Of a stretch of 64,000 nucleotides of DNA, positions 8,517 through 17,481 are shown one piece after another (the first letter of the stretch is position 1; each line of letters opens with the position of its first letter). The DNA is from Oscillospiraceae bacterium (GTDB taxonomy: Bacteria; Bacillota; Clostridia; Oscillospirales; Ruminococcaceae): contig JAAWRH010000009.1 of the NCBI GenBank assembly GCA_022800935.1, forward strand, positions 34,659 to 98,658, given 5' to 3'. The translations under genes and the position numbers were made by a program. The notes under the pieces are model-generated. The model saw only the letters and a list, made by a program, of their open reading frames with translations, made no database searches and was not told the DNA's origin.

Positions 8517-8554
8517 TCACACCGTGCATGCGACTTTCACCGCACACGGCGTTC
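8517..8554 (-). ncRNA. Group II intron 2 domain V hairpin
   Basis: A compact hairpin with arms GCCGTGTGCG and TGCATGCACGGT around a GAAA-type loop (GTGAAAGTC). It lies 50 to 80 nt from the intron 3' end. The short G+C-rich stem, tetraloop and position fit domain V, the catalytic centre. Confidence 0.8.
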
Positions 8555-8608
8555 CATCGATTACAGATTTCTTTTATCTATCCAATCTACCTTAGAGAAT
8601 TTTGGGGT

Positions 8609-10582
8609 TTACTGATTTTGCCTATCTGTGTTGAGAATTTGCGGACATCCAGCTTTCTTTCTAAACTCATTGAGCTTTTTAAGCTGGCCTTCATCTAAGT
8701 TCAGGAGTTTCAAGTACAGGCTGATTGTTTCCTCACTCGTGGCGTGGATGAGCCTGTGGACCGGTGTAAGCACCAGCCTCAGGTTGGCGTATTCATCGCC
8801 GCCTCCATTAGCTTTTGGCTTCTTGTGGTGGCAATGAATATCGTCAAGAGATTGGAACTCTCTGCCTGTAACAGCGCATTTTCCCCATTGAGCAGAAAAT
8901 AATGATATACGGTTATCCGCATACTCTGCGCTCCTGTTGTAGAGCGGCTGGCGCATCAGCGCTGACAGAAGACTTACATTTATCCGTAGATTATTGTGGA
9001 GACCTTTCCTGCCTTCTGCCGTATAACAACAGATTGACCGCTTTTTGAACATGGGGTTTCTGCACTGAACATAACCGATAGGGTAGATAGGTTCACCACT
9101 GCCTCGCACCCAGCGTAGCATTTTAGACTTGCCGTATCTTTGCTCCTCGACTTTTGTGAGCGCTCGTCCCGTTCTTTCGGCCTTGGACAGTTTACCTCCT
9201 TTTCTGGTTTTTGCAAACTCCTTCACTAAGCGTCCGCCCTTCTGACCTCTGAGACGGGATGTAAGCGCTGTCATTACCTTCCTGTTAAGGGAATCACAGT
9301 CGATATTTACATCGGTAGCTATGCGATAGTAGTTTTGAATGCCCATAACCATGGAGTTGTAAAGCCTGACTTCATCACGCTCACGCCTTCCTTTGGCTGG
9401 CTTCGCTATCGCTTTTGCCTGCTCTGTCAGTTTCTGGCGTAACTGTTCCATTTTCTTATCACAGATATGCGATTTGACTACGCATTTTTGACCTTTCTTA
9501 TGTACTTTGATTTTGAAACCGAGGAACTCGGAATACCTGCGCTTTATGTTGACAACTCTTGTTTTCTCCGGGGACACTTCCAGCCTTAACCTTTCAGACA
9601 GCCACTGCATTACTGCAATTTTTGTCTTTTCAGCATCGGTCTTGGTGCGGCAGAAGATGCGAAAGTCATCAGCATAGCGGACAATAAACATCTCTTTGAG
9701 CCGGGTCTTTTTCATAGCTCTGTATCCATGTGAGAAATCTTCCCTTGCTTCTTCCCTAACCCTGGTATACTTCTTTGCCACCGGGTTGGATTGCCATTGG
9801 CTTTCCACCCAATGGTCAAGCTCATTGAGCACAATGTTGGCAAGAAGAGGTGAAATGATTCCCCCTTGGGGTGTACCCTTTTCAGGGCGGATAGTTCTTC
9901 CATCGGGCATCCTTATAGGGGCCTTTAGAATTTGCTTCAACACCCACAGGAGATGTTTGTCTCGGATACCCATTGCCCAAACCTGCCTTATTAGTTTGGA
10001 GTGGTCGACATTATCAAAGAAACCTTTCACATCGAACTCCACTATGTAGTGCAGGTGGCTCAATTGCATAAGTTTGTAGGTTGCCGCAATTGCGTGTTCC
10101 ACACTCCGTTGTGGTCTAAATCCATAACTGTTGTCACTGAATTTAGCCTCGCAGATTGGTTCCATGACCTGCTTGATACACTGCTGTATCAGTCTGTCCC
10201 AGATACAGGGAATTCCCAGCGGTCTGGTAGAGCCGTCAGGTTTTGGGATTTCTTTTCTTCGCACAGGTTTTGGTCGGTAGCCATGCTTTGTGCCTTGGAC
10301 GATAAAGCAAACCTTTTCCACCACCTCATCCGGCGATAACCGCCCAATGTCTTTGATAGTGAGTCGGTCTGTGCCAGCGGTATTACTTCCTGTATTGGTC
10401 TTAATGTTCCGGTATGCCAGCAGGATATTTTCTCGTGAGAGAATCAGTCCTATCAGGTCAATGAATTTTTCTCCCGCCTTACTTCTGGCATACAGGTCGT
10501 CAAAGACTTTCTGCATTTCGTAATACTCTGCATAACGCAAGTCATCAACACTCAGCATTTTTGTTGCTTTTTCTCTTGGCAT
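8609..10582 (-). CDS. Group II intron-encoded reverse transcriptase/maturase with HNH endonuclease (657 aa)
   Basis: Splicing and mobility protein of intron 2. An N-terminal extension precedes the RT domain, which has GTPQGGIISPLLANIVLNELD and the catalytic YADD (IVRYADDFRIF). The maturase X region comes next (VRLYNSMVMGIQNYYRIAT). The C-terminal HNH endonuclease is well preserved: CAVTG, HCHHKKP, DEYANLRLVL and HRLIH. With all domains present, both splicing and retrohoming look possible. The overall pattern resembles the chloroplast-like class of bacterial introns, which is my tentative placement. Confidence 0.94.
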   Translation of the reverse strand: MPREKATKMLSVDDLRYAEYYEMQKVFDDLYARSKAGEKFIDLIGLILSRENILLAYRNIKTNTGSNTAGTDRLTIKDIGRLSPDEVVEKVCFIVQGTKHGYRPKPVRRKEIPKPDGSTRPLGIPCIWDRLIQQCIKQVMEPICEAKFSDNSYGFRPQRSVEHAIAATYKLMQLSHLHYIVEFDVKGFFDNVDHSKLIRQVWAMGIRDKHLLWVLKQILKAPIRMPDGRTIRPEKGTPQGGIISPLLANIVLNELDHWVESQWQSNPVAKKYTRVREEAREDFSHGYRAMKKTRLKEMFIVRYADDFRIFCRTKTDAEKTKIAVMQWLSERLRLEVSPEKTRVVNIKRRYSEFLGFKIKVHKKGQKCVVKSHICDKKMEQLRQKLTEQAKAIAKPAKGRRERDEVRLYNSMVMGIQNYYRIATDVNIDCDSLNRKVMTALTSRLRGQKGGRLVKEFAKTRKGGKLSKAERTGRALTKVEEQRYGKSKMLRWVRGSGEPIYPIGYVQCRNPMFKKRSICCYTAEGRKGLHNNLRINVSLLSALMRQPLYNRSAEYADNRISLFSAQWGKCAVTGREFQSLDDIHCHHKKPKANGGGDEYANLRLVLTPVHRLIHATSEETISLYLKLLNLDEGQLKKLNEFRKKAGCPQILNTDRQNQ

Positions 10583-11290
10583 AAGGCATCACTCCCTTCA
10601 TTTCTGACTTGAGTGACCCTTTTGGTCTTACTCGCAATCCTTATGCGATTGGATGATTTTGATAATCTGTAATCGACTTGAGGCCATTCCTCCTTCTCCC
10701 ATTACAGGAGCTATCAACGGTTCGACCTCTGCTTTTCAGCACTGATTCAGCGGCTTATATGTTTCGACCGCTTATACCCATTTGAGAGTACTCAGTACCT
10801 TTCCTCGTTCCGATAGCCCTATCTTTGCATATGCCCTTAGGTTTCTGCTTTGAGCCTGCCAGCTTGGATGCGCCTGTAAACGCATCATGGTTTTTCATAA
10901 ATTCTATTTTTACTCAACCACACTGGCTGCGATTTCTCACATGCGCACATTTCTATGCGCCCGCCATTTAGACCCGTACATTCGCAGATTTGTCAGTTCT
11001 CTTGGACATTCTGACCATAGGCATTTTATAGACCCCCGGCCTGTAGGTGACACCATCCACCTCTGGACAGCTTTCGTTGTGTTGTTTTGTCAACCACATT
11101 ACGGTCGCTCTCAGCCGACTTCACCGAGCTCCAGACCCTTAGAGTTTCCCCATATAGAGCCTGTCGGAGTATCAGAGCAGGCGTTTCTGGGCGTTACCCC
11201 TTCATTCCACCTGTCAGGCTATCAGTTCTCCTGACAAAAGATTCGCTCTTTTATTAGTGCCTGACCTTTTCAGTCAGGAACGAGTCGCAC
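10583..11290 (-). ncRNA. Group II intron 2 ribozyme 5' domains (I-IV)
   Basis: 708 bp between the intron 5' splice site and the intron protein start, with no convincing ORF of its own. The GUGYG 5' end, the length and the location are as expected for domains I to III and the loop of IV. Short plus-strand ORFs across it are chance products. Confidence 0.7.
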
Positions 11291-13193
11291 AAAACTTGGA
11301 ATCTGCCCCCACGCACATGGAGTGCAGCCCCAGGCAGGCGGAGCGCAGCAGCTCCGGCGTGTACAGTTCATTTCTTCCCTCTGTCAATACCCGCTGGTAT
11401 TCCTGTTCCATAAGCTGGTATAAATCAGAGAGGATGGGGTAGTCTGTAGGTTTCTTCCTGCCAAAATCGGTATCGTCCCCTATGTTCCACTTCCGGTACA
11501 GCCTGCCCAGCATAATCTCTATGGTATCGATCTGGGCCTCATCAAAGGGCTTATAGCTGCGGAAAAAATCCCGCAGGAAGGAGATGTGCTGGGAGAGAAG
11601 GGAGGTTTCCCGAAAGGCCGCGGGCGCGTCTAAATTTGACGAATCCTCGTCTGGCTGCTCCTCGTTGGAGGTCCACATTCTCGGCTCCAGCACATTGATG
11701 AGATGTTCCCCGCTGGTCAGGTCTAAATAGGCTCCGCCCAGCTGCCGGGTTATGTCGCTATATTCACTTTCGGGGTCTAGCAGCGTGACTTTCTTGCCAC
11801 TTTCCAGGATATTGCAGAGCAGCAATTTAAGCAGATAGCTTTTCCCCTTGCCGGAGCTGCCCAGGATCAGGGTGTTGGCGTTTGACTTATCTGCTGCCCT
11901 CCGGTCAAGGTCGGTGATAATAGAGGAGCCGTATTTATCGTAACCGATGTAGAACCCCTGGGGGTCGGTCTTGCCGGTATAGGCGAAGGGAAACAAATTT
12001 GCCACACTGGAGGCCGGGAGCATCCTCTCAAACTGTTCCCCGAAGGAATTCCACCCGCTGGGCATCACCGAAAGAAAACCCTCCTGCTGGCACAGGTGCA
12101 GCTTGTCCACGCTGATTTTTGCCCGTCCCAGCTCGGTTTCCACGCCGTCCCGAAGCTCTGTAAACTCCTGTTCCGTCCGGGCGATCAGCTCGATATAGAC
12201 CGCTGTGTGGAAGAACGGCTCCCTTTGACGGTGGGCGGTCCTTATCATGGACGAAACATCCTCCAGATTGCTTTGGGCTTCCACCGCCTCACGGATGTCA
12301 GTGCTTCCTCCACGGAAGCGGTTGGCCTTATCCGCCGCCTGTAAGATTTTCCGTTCCTCCCCTGGTGTCACTAACCTTGTGTAAATGTGCAGCGTCACTC
12401 CCGCCCGTTCCCCAAGCCTTTGCAGGATTGCCTGTTCCTCTGTGGATGTCGGATACCCCCTGACTGCCCACACGCACCGCCAGGTGTCCCCGACCAGGTA
12501 CCGGTCAACCTCAAACTTGACCGCTGCCGGAGCAATCAGGTCGAGAAAGGTCTGCAAAACCTGAGCTTCCTCCATGACGCTGGCCGCTTTGTAATCGCTT
12601 TTCCCGCCCTTGAGCAGCCATCTCTGGCCGTCGAAATCATCGTATCCTTCGCTGATCACGTCCCCGGAAAAGTACACCGCCAGGATGCGTTTCAGGTCGT
12701 CCCGTCCGGCTCGCTGGACGGTGAACTGCTGCTCCCGGATCAGCTTTTCCAGCCGGGACAGGTAGGGATATATTTCCCGTTCCCCTATGTTTTTGGGCCG
12801 CACGATGAGCATGAATTCCCTGGCCGTCGCCGTCCGGCTTTGAATCTCGTCCAGGTGGCCCATATCCCCTCGCAGCAAAACACGGATTGGCTCCGACTCC
12901 TCCTGCTCCAGCCGGGAGGCCAGGTATCTCTTGTTGTGCTCAAAGCTCTCCCGCGAGTTGAGGCACAGCAGCTCCACCTCCGCGAACCCCTTCAGCACAT
13001 TCATGAGGGCGTTGACCCTTGCTTTTAAGCTTTCCCTGGACAGCACCGACACATTGGTGGGCTGGATGAGGAAGAAGACGATCTCCTCGCCGTGCAGAGG
13101 GATGAGGCTGTGTTCCGTGATGGATTTTACGTTCATGAGATTTCGCGTGGTCTTTTTGGTTTTATTTCTTCTGCTTTTTCTTTGCCTTTTCAT
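11291..13193 (-). CDS. VirB4/TraE conjugation ATPase, 5' exon
   Basis: The N-terminal 634 codons of the type IV secretion ATPase that powers the mating channel. After a basic start (MKRQRKSRRNKTKK) come the VirB4 N-terminal region and the Walker A motif in LILGSSGKGKSYLLKLLL near residue 445, then LDPESEYSDITRQLGG. The exon ends in CVGADSKF plus one base at the intron junction. The gene overlaps the PrgI-like gene by 32 bp, a common arrangement in these operons. Function depends on removal of intron 2, since read-through adds CATRS and stops. Confidence 0.93.
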
Positions 13194-13473
13194 GGACTTT
13201 CACCCCCAAGGTTCCCCAGCGGTAGATCTGAGGTTTCCCAATAAAATAAACGCCTGCTTTCCTCAGAAAATCCAGAATGCAGGCGTCGTCAAAGCATACG
13301 GTCAAAAACAGGTACAGCGCGGCGGCAGCGGCGAACAGCAGCGTTCCGAACTGGGCCAGCATCGCCACCCCGAACACCGCAAGCAATCCCCCTATCGCCA
13401 TGTCCTTTAACCGCCACAGCCACAAGGTCGGCGCGGATTTTAAGTTGTCTGGGTAGATGTACAATCTCTCCAT
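13162..13473 (-). CDS. PrgI/TcpE-like conjugation membrane protein (103 aa)
   Basis: A small inner-membrane protein with two hydrophobic segments (about residues 27-44 and 46-60) and a basic C-terminus (KVHEKAKKKQKK), as in PrgI/VirB3-like partners of VirB4. It begins MERLYIYPDNLKS, a sequence style seen across Clostridia ICEs. Gene order PrgI then VirB4 with overlapping reading frames supports the assignment. It probably docks the ATPase to the membrane channel. Confidence 0.85.
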   Translation of the reverse strand: MERLYIYPDNLKSAPTLWLWRLKDMAIGGLLAVFGVAMLAQFGTLLFAAAAALYLFLTVCFDDACILDFLRKAGVYFIGKPQIYRWGTLGVKVHEKAKKKQKK

Positions 13474-13543
13474 AACACCTCCACAAAGAAATCTGCTGGT
13501 AGCTTGATCAGCACCAGCAGTTTTTTCTTTTGGCTTTGCTCAT

Positions 13544-13945
13544 TCAGGTTTCTTCTTTTCCCTCCCACTGGATAGCTTCCTGGGAGTTGCCCTCGCTCTG
13601 GACGTTGGCTACCTCTTGGATATTTGCTTCGCTCTGAGTGCTGTCCTCGTCCTCCTTTTCCCATTCTTCCAGGGCTTTTTCGATCAGTCCCACCACAAAT
13701 TCTCTCTGGGTGACACCGTTCTGCCTCAGATAGTCCTTGATTCGCTGGAATAGCTCCTCGGATACCTGGAATGCCAGGGTTCTTGTGTTTGTGTTCATCG
13801 CCGTTCCAACCTTTCCTTCAAAATGTTCCTTGAGTATCTGCTCGATGTATTGGCTGAGGGTTTGCTCTTTTGCGCCGCGTTCCTCAGTCACTTTTTCATA
13901 TAGCTCCCTGGGGACCATGGCGCAGAGGTTTACTTTGCCGGTCAT
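13544..13945 (-). CDS. Tandem ribbon-helix-helix-like DNA-binding protein (133 aa)
   Basis: Two similar units can be read: VNLCAMVPRELYEKVTEE with SQYIEQILKEHFEG, and TRTLAFQVSEELFQRIKDY with REFVVGLIEKALEEWE. Each has a strand followed by two helices, the ribbon-helix-helix plan used by Arc/CopG repressors. A Glu/Gln/Ser-rich disordered tail follows. Its place at the head of the PrgI-VirB4 genes, just after the replication protein, suggests autoregulation of transfer or an accessory oriT role. Both are inferences. Confidence 0.68.
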   Translation of the reverse strand: MTGKVNLCAMVPRELYEKVTEERGAKEQTLSQYIEQILKEHFEGKVGTAMNTNTRTLAFQVSEELFQRIKDYLRQNGVTQREFVVGLIEKALEEWEKEDEDSTQSEANIQEVANVQSEGNSQEAIQWEGKEET

Positions 13946-14050
13946 TGTAGGGGCCTCCTTTATCCCGTTTTGTTATTACAAGTATACTCTAACCCCTTTC
14001 TCAAAGCCATTCACGATATGCAATAAACTTTTCGGGAAATACCAAGCATA

Positions 14051-14989
14051 TTAGACGGGGGGTTCTGTACCTCTTTCCTGCTCTCTGCCCCTATGGACAG
14101 CGGAATCCAAAAGGAGGCGGTTGATCTCATCCAGATCGTAAGACGGCCTGCCCAGCCCGTCCCCGCCTCTCCAATCCTCGGCTGGGTACTCGTCCTTCCA
14201 CTGCTCGCGGTTCAGCCATTTCTCCGCCTGGGGGATATACCTGCCTCCCTCCCTCTGCCATTGGGCGCTCCTTTTCGCCTTTTCCAAGCCTCTCAGGATG
14301 CTTTCCGTCTGTTCCTCTGAGGGCGCAAGCTTCCTCCATGTGCTCTTTGCACCTCCTTCCCCCTGCTTTTTCGGGTACGCTGCCCAAAATCTCTCAAACC
14401 TCTCCTGCATTATTTTTTCCTTCTGTTTGGGCTGTGTTGCTTCGGCCGCTGCCGCTGTGTCATCTGCTGCGGGGGATTTAGGGGGTGGGTCTTTCTCTAT
14501 CTCTTGCTCTTGTTCTATCTCTTTATCTTTCTCTAACTCTATCTCTATCTCTCCGTTACAATGTAACGCTTTTTCAGAATCTTCCAGGTCACATTGTGCG
14601 TCGGATGCGGCGCTAAGCGCTTCCTTTCGCAGCTGCCGGTGTTTCCTCACCCGTTCCGCAGAGCTTCCCTCTGACCCTATCAGCTCCTGCATGGCGGCGA
14701 TGTACAGCGTCTCATCCTCCCATCTTTCAATCAGACGAAAGCGGAGCAGCGCCTCAATGGTAAGGCGGACAATATTTTCATCTTCGTCCAGGGACAGCGC
14801 CAGTTCCGCAACGCTGTCCGGAAGCAGACCGCAGTATTTGAGCATCCCTTCGGTTTTCAGGCTTTTCAGCTGCATTTTCAGGTATACGATTACCAGACTG
14901 TCCCCAGACGGAAGTTTCCTCAATGCTTTTATGTAGGTTTCTCCAAAAAAGTCCTCGCTGAGCTTCAGCCAGTAATATCTCTTTGCCAT
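14051..14989 (-). CDS. Phage replisome organizer-like replication protein (312 aa)
   Basis: The N-terminal domain (RYYWLKLSEDFFGETYIKALRKLPSG) matches the replisome organizer family, a winged-helix DNA-binding module of Bacillota phages and ICEs. A low-complexity Glu/Gln/Ala linker separates it from a C-terminal part with RFWAAYPKKQG and GRYIPQAEKWLNREQW, a module shared with DnaD-like and helicase-loader proteins. It would melt or mark an element origin and recruit the host helicase, giving autonomous replication after excision. Position between TrbL-like and RHH genes is typical of this ICE family. Confidence 0.85.
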   Translation of the reverse strand: MAKRYYWLKLSEDFFGETYIKALRKLPSGDSLVIVYLKMQLKSLKTEGMLKYCGLLPDSVAELALSLDEDENIVRLTIEALLRFRLIERWEDETLYIAAMQELIGSEGSSAERVRKHRQLRKEALSAASDAQCDLEDSEKALHCNGEIEIELEKDKEIEQEQEIEKDPPPKSPAADDTAAAAEATQPKQKEKIMQERFERFWAAYPKKQGEGGAKSTWRKLAPSEEQTESILRGLEKAKRSAQWQREGGRYIPQAEKWLNREQWKDEYPAEDWRGGDGLGRPSYDLDEINRLLLDSAVHRGREQERGTEPPV

Positions 14990-15007
14990 TTTCTATTCCT
15001 CCAAAAT

Positions 15008-15832
15008 TTATTTTATCGCCGCAATCAGGGTGCGGGACAGATTTACCGCCGTCTGAGTGGTATAGACCGCCGACATAATGTTGGCCTTTGCGGAGGTGTC
15101 CAGCCCGAACTGCTGGGCGATCCTCGGCACCTCCGCCGCTGCCAGCATGAGTCCGCACCCCAGCAGCATATTTCCACTGCACACCATAAGCCCTGCAATC
15201 AGTATCGTTGTCTGCAAAAACGCGGTGAGGCACAGCCCTATCACCTGCCTGCACCAGCCGTAGAACCCGTCTGTATATCCCCTGGGGACGCTGAACAGGT
15301 ACAGGCTTCCGACTGCAATCTGAATCAGCAGAACCCCTCCCCGTTTCAGGTTGGCAAAGAAGGTTTTAAAAACGCTGTATCCCATAAGGACCAGCAGGAA
15401 TAGCGCCACAAGCGCCCCGTATCCGTTAAAGGACCCCATGACCGCTCTCGCCATGCTGCTGACTCCTTCTGTATTGGACGCTCCGGCTATCCCCTGGGAA
15501 AGCGTTCCATGGAGGTCGATGCACAGCTTGTACAGCTCCACCGGGACTACCGAAAACAGGCTGGCCGCAAAAAATCCCTTTACCACGCCTATCGCCATAT
15601 CTCGAACCGCGTTAGACCGCCCCGCCTGGTATTCCATCGCCGCTTCAAACACAGCTACTACCAGGCCGACCCCGTACAAAGCCCAGCCGAAGTATCTGAA
15701 AAACTCCACCACAGATTCCACCCATACAAGCTCAAACAGCTCCACCCCCATTCCATCCATGAGGGAAAGGAACTCGCTGAGAAACTCCATAGCCTTTCCG
15801 TAGATCCAATCTAATATCTGTCCCAACACCAA
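15008..15832 (-). CDS. TrbL/VirB6-like conjugation channel protein (274 aa)
   Basis: A polytopic membrane protein with about six hydrophobic stretches (for example YGVGLVVAVFEAAM, YGALVALFLLVLMGYSVF and TTILIAGLMVCSG). The NLKRGGVLLIQIAVGSLYLFSVPRG region resembles TrbL-family proteins of Bacillota ICEs. These form the inner-membrane part of the mating channel with VirB4. No clear ribosome site marks the start: TTG at 15832, GTG at 15829 and the ATG 42 bases further in are all possible, so the N-terminus is uncertain. Confidence 0.8.
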   Translation of the reverse strand: MVLGQILDWIYGKAMEFLSEFLSLMDGMGVELFELVWVESVVEFFRYFGWALYGVGLVVAVFEAAMEYQAGRSNAVRDMAIGVVKGFFAASLFSVVPVELYKLCIDLHGTLSQGIAGASNTEGVSSMARAVMGSFNGYGALVALFLLVLMGYSVFKTFFANLKRGGVLLIQIAVGSLYLFSVPRGYTDGFYGWCRQVIGLCLTAFLQTTILIAGLMVCSGNMLLGCGLMLAAAEVPRIAQQFGLDTSAKANIMSAVYTTQTAVNLSRTLIAAIK

Positions 15833-15875
15833 ATCGGCGAGGAAATCCCAAATAAAAATAACTATCCCTCCCTTC

Positions 15876-15910
15876 CAGGGGAGATACTGTTATTCACAAT
15901 GTCTCCCCTG
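15876..15910 (-). promoter_or_regulatory. Inverted repeat between VirB2-like and TrbL-like genes
   Basis: Perfect 9-bp arms CAGGGGAGA and TCTCCCCTG separated by 17 bp. There is no following T-run on the minus strand, so it is more likely an mRNA stability or processing hairpin between a highly expressed pilin-like gene and the channel gene than a terminator. Confidence 0.5.
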
Positions 15911-15921
15911 AAATATTCGCT

Positions 15922-16257
15922 TTATATCCCCAATATCGTCCAAATAAAGGACGGAGCGGTCAGGGAAAAGATGAGACCCGCAAACAAAATAGCCGCAGGC
16001 GTCCATTCCAGCTGTCCATGCTTCCGGTAGTCCATATAAAGACCGCCAATCTTCACAAACAGCAGAATCGCCAGGATCATGTCCAGCGCCGGGAATATGA
16101 CATTGTTGACCACCGTCTTGATCTGGGCGGCAGCGCTGGACCAGGTCTGTTCAATGACGCCGGAGACGTTCCCCGTGGGAGCCGCAAACACCGGGAAAGC
16201 GGTCACTGCCGCTATTGATAACACCGCCGCAAAAGACCACAGCTTTTTATTTCTCAT
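15922..16257 (-). CDS. VirB2-like pilin or small channel protein, DUF3852-like (111 aa)
   Basis: A signal peptide (MRNKKLWSFAAVLSIAAVTAFPVFA) is followed by a short mature protein with two hydrophobic helices (NVIFPALDMILAILLFVKIGGLY and AAILFAGLIFSLTAPSFIWTI). This is the size and topology of VirB2/TrbC pilins, and similar proteins in Clostridia ICEs carry the DUF3852 label. I choose the ATG at 16257 because AGGTGG lies eight bases upstream, while the in-frame ATG at 16263 sits almost on it. It lies directly before the TrbL-like gene. Confidence 0.72.
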   Translation of the reverse strand: MRNKKLWSFAAVLSIAAVTAFPVFAAPTGNVSGVIEQTWSSAAAQIKTVVNNVIFPALDMILAILLFVKIGGLYMDYRKHGQLEWTPAAILFAGLIFSLTAPSFIWTILGI

Positions 16258-16765
16258 CTGCATCTCCACCTTTCATCTCCGCTTCAATCTTCACAAAGCC
16301 CTCTGTATCCAGATACCAGCACTGGCTGCCGCTCTTGTTGTACAGCTCCAGAATATCCGAAACAGAAAGCCGGTGTCCCCTGTAGCCTTTGGGAAGCTGG
16401 GGGGCGTTAAACCGCTCGTACAGCTCGTTGGGGTTGTCCGTGCCCAGCTGGCCTTCAAATACAACGGCGTAATCGTCGGGGTTAATCCCGCCATATTGCC
16501 GGTACAGCCGGGCGTATGGGATGAATTTCCTGGCCGGTTCCACCTCCGCTTTCATCTGATAAACCCTTACCCTTCGGACTTGCTCCTGGGGATTTTCTCT
16601 GTCCAGTCCCTTGGCAATCCCCGGAACCCAGCGGACCGTAAGCCCTCTGCGGATCAGCTTCTTCCCAATACCGCAGCCCAGAAACTCGCTGTCCAGAAAG
16701 ACCGTTTCGCCGTCGTAGTACCCTATGGGGATATCCCCCTGCCGGATCAGATTTTTATTCGCCAT
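16247..16765 (-). CDS. YodL domain protein (172 aa)
   Basis: Carries the YodL pattern: YRQYGGINPDDYAVVFEGQL, then NELYERFNAPQLPKGYRGHRLSVSDILELYN and WYLDTEGFVKIE. YodL domains are frequent on Bacillota plasmids and ICEs and have no established function. The N-terminal 60 residues (MANKNLIRQGDIPIGYYDGE) precede it. The start at 16765 is taken because the preceding frame overlaps the DUF1281-like gene and an RBS-like GGAAATGG lies just upstream. It overlaps the next gene's start. Confidence 0.78.
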   Translation of the reverse strand: MANKNLIRQGDIPIGYYDGETVFLDSEFLGCGIGKKLIRRGLTVRWVPGIAKGLDRENPQEQVRRVRVYQMKAEVEPARKFIPYARLYRQYGGINPDDYAVVFEGQLGTDNPNELYERFNAPQLPKGYRGHRLSVSDILELYNKSGSQCWYLDTEGFVKIEAEMKGGDADEK

Positions 16766-17330
16766 TTCCAGTTCCTCCGTATTCGTAGTTTCCGCTGGCC
16801 GGGTTGAAGGCCAGGCCGTAATCGGCGGCCCTGGCTCCCAGGATGTCCAGGGATTTCTCAATCGCCGCCCTGGTGCCGGGGGCGGGGATGAACTCGATCA
16901 GGGCCTCGCCGTCCCGGTACTGCACCGCCCCCACATTGCTCCCTATATCCTGGCTGGCCCACAGGTAATCCAGGTATAGCTCCTTGAACACCAGGGACAG
17001 CTTACGGATCAGCTCCCGCACATCTCTGTCCTCTGTTTCAAAGCGGATGGAAGACCCTCCATCATAGCTTTTGACTGCTTTTTCAGGATGCAGGACATTC
17101 TGCGGCGTTCCCCAGTGGTTGAGGCACCAGCCTCTGGAACAGTTTTCCTCCCCGTATTTCTCCAGCAGGGCAAGGTTGGTGGGCTGGCGGTAAACCCAGG
17201 GCGGCATGGGCGTGATCCGGTTAAAATCCACGCTTCCCCTGCCGTATTTCCGGTCCGCTATGAAATCGAACAGGGCGGCGGATTTCGCCCCGCCCCCCTG
17301 CACATTTAAGATACTGTGTACAATTGGCAT
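16755..17330 (-). CDS. DUF1281-like protein (191 aa)
   Basis: A cytoplasmic protein with VDFNRITPMPPWVYR, GWCLNHWGTPQN, and IRFETEDRDVRELIRKLS, which recall DUF1281/ferredoxin-like-fold proteins encoded on conjugative elements. It is the first gene after the adhesin and opens the transfer operon. Start at 17330 (MPIVHSIL) is supported by GGGAGG six bases upstream; an upstream in-frame ATG would also be open but places the Shine-Dalgarno inside the gene. Function unknown. Confidence 0.7.
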   Translation of the reverse strand: MPIVHSILNVQGGGAKSAALFDFIADRKYGRGSVDFNRITPMPPWVYRQPTNLALLEKYGEENCSRGWCLNHWGTPQNVLHPEKAVKSYDGGSSIRFETEDRDVRELIRKLSLVFKELYLDYLWASQDIGSNVGAVQYRDGEALIEFIPAPGTRAAIEKSLDILGARAADYGLAFNPASGNYEYGGTGNGE

Positions 17331-17411
17331 GAATTTCCTCCCTTCCAGGTTCATATGGGGCTATCTCATTGAATTAGTTAATGCAATATATAGATATATA
17401 TCGTGTAAAAG

Positions 17412-17427
17412 ATACAATATATTGTAT
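17412..17427. promoter_or_regulatory. 16-bp perfect palindrome before the transfer operon
   Basis: ATACAATATATTGTAT sits in a very AT-rich 126-bp gap between the adhesin stop and the first transfer gene. Its right arm could serve as a -35 like TTGTAT for a minus-strand promoter toward 17330. A repressor operator controlling transfer genes is the simplest reading. Confidence 0.5.
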
Positions 17428-17481
17428 TATTGCTTCTCTTTGGGATAACCCCATACTTTTTTCTCTGACGTTATATTCCGG

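Larger units (their letters stand above)
8470..11290 (-). mobile_element. Group II intron 2, inserted in the VirB4 gene
   Basis: A complete 2,821-bp group II intron in the same orientation as the host gene. It begins GTGCGACTCG (GUGYG consensus) and ends with CTAT. The ribozyme 5' domains occupy roughly 10583-11290, the intron protein 8609-10582, and domains V and VI 8470-8608. Splicing joins AAG TTT T to TC AGC GGC, restoring the ordinary VirB4 sequence SKFFSGHTN. The intron protein and the ribozyme ends differ clearly from intron 1, so the two came from separate lineages and not from a local duplication. Confidence 0.9.
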
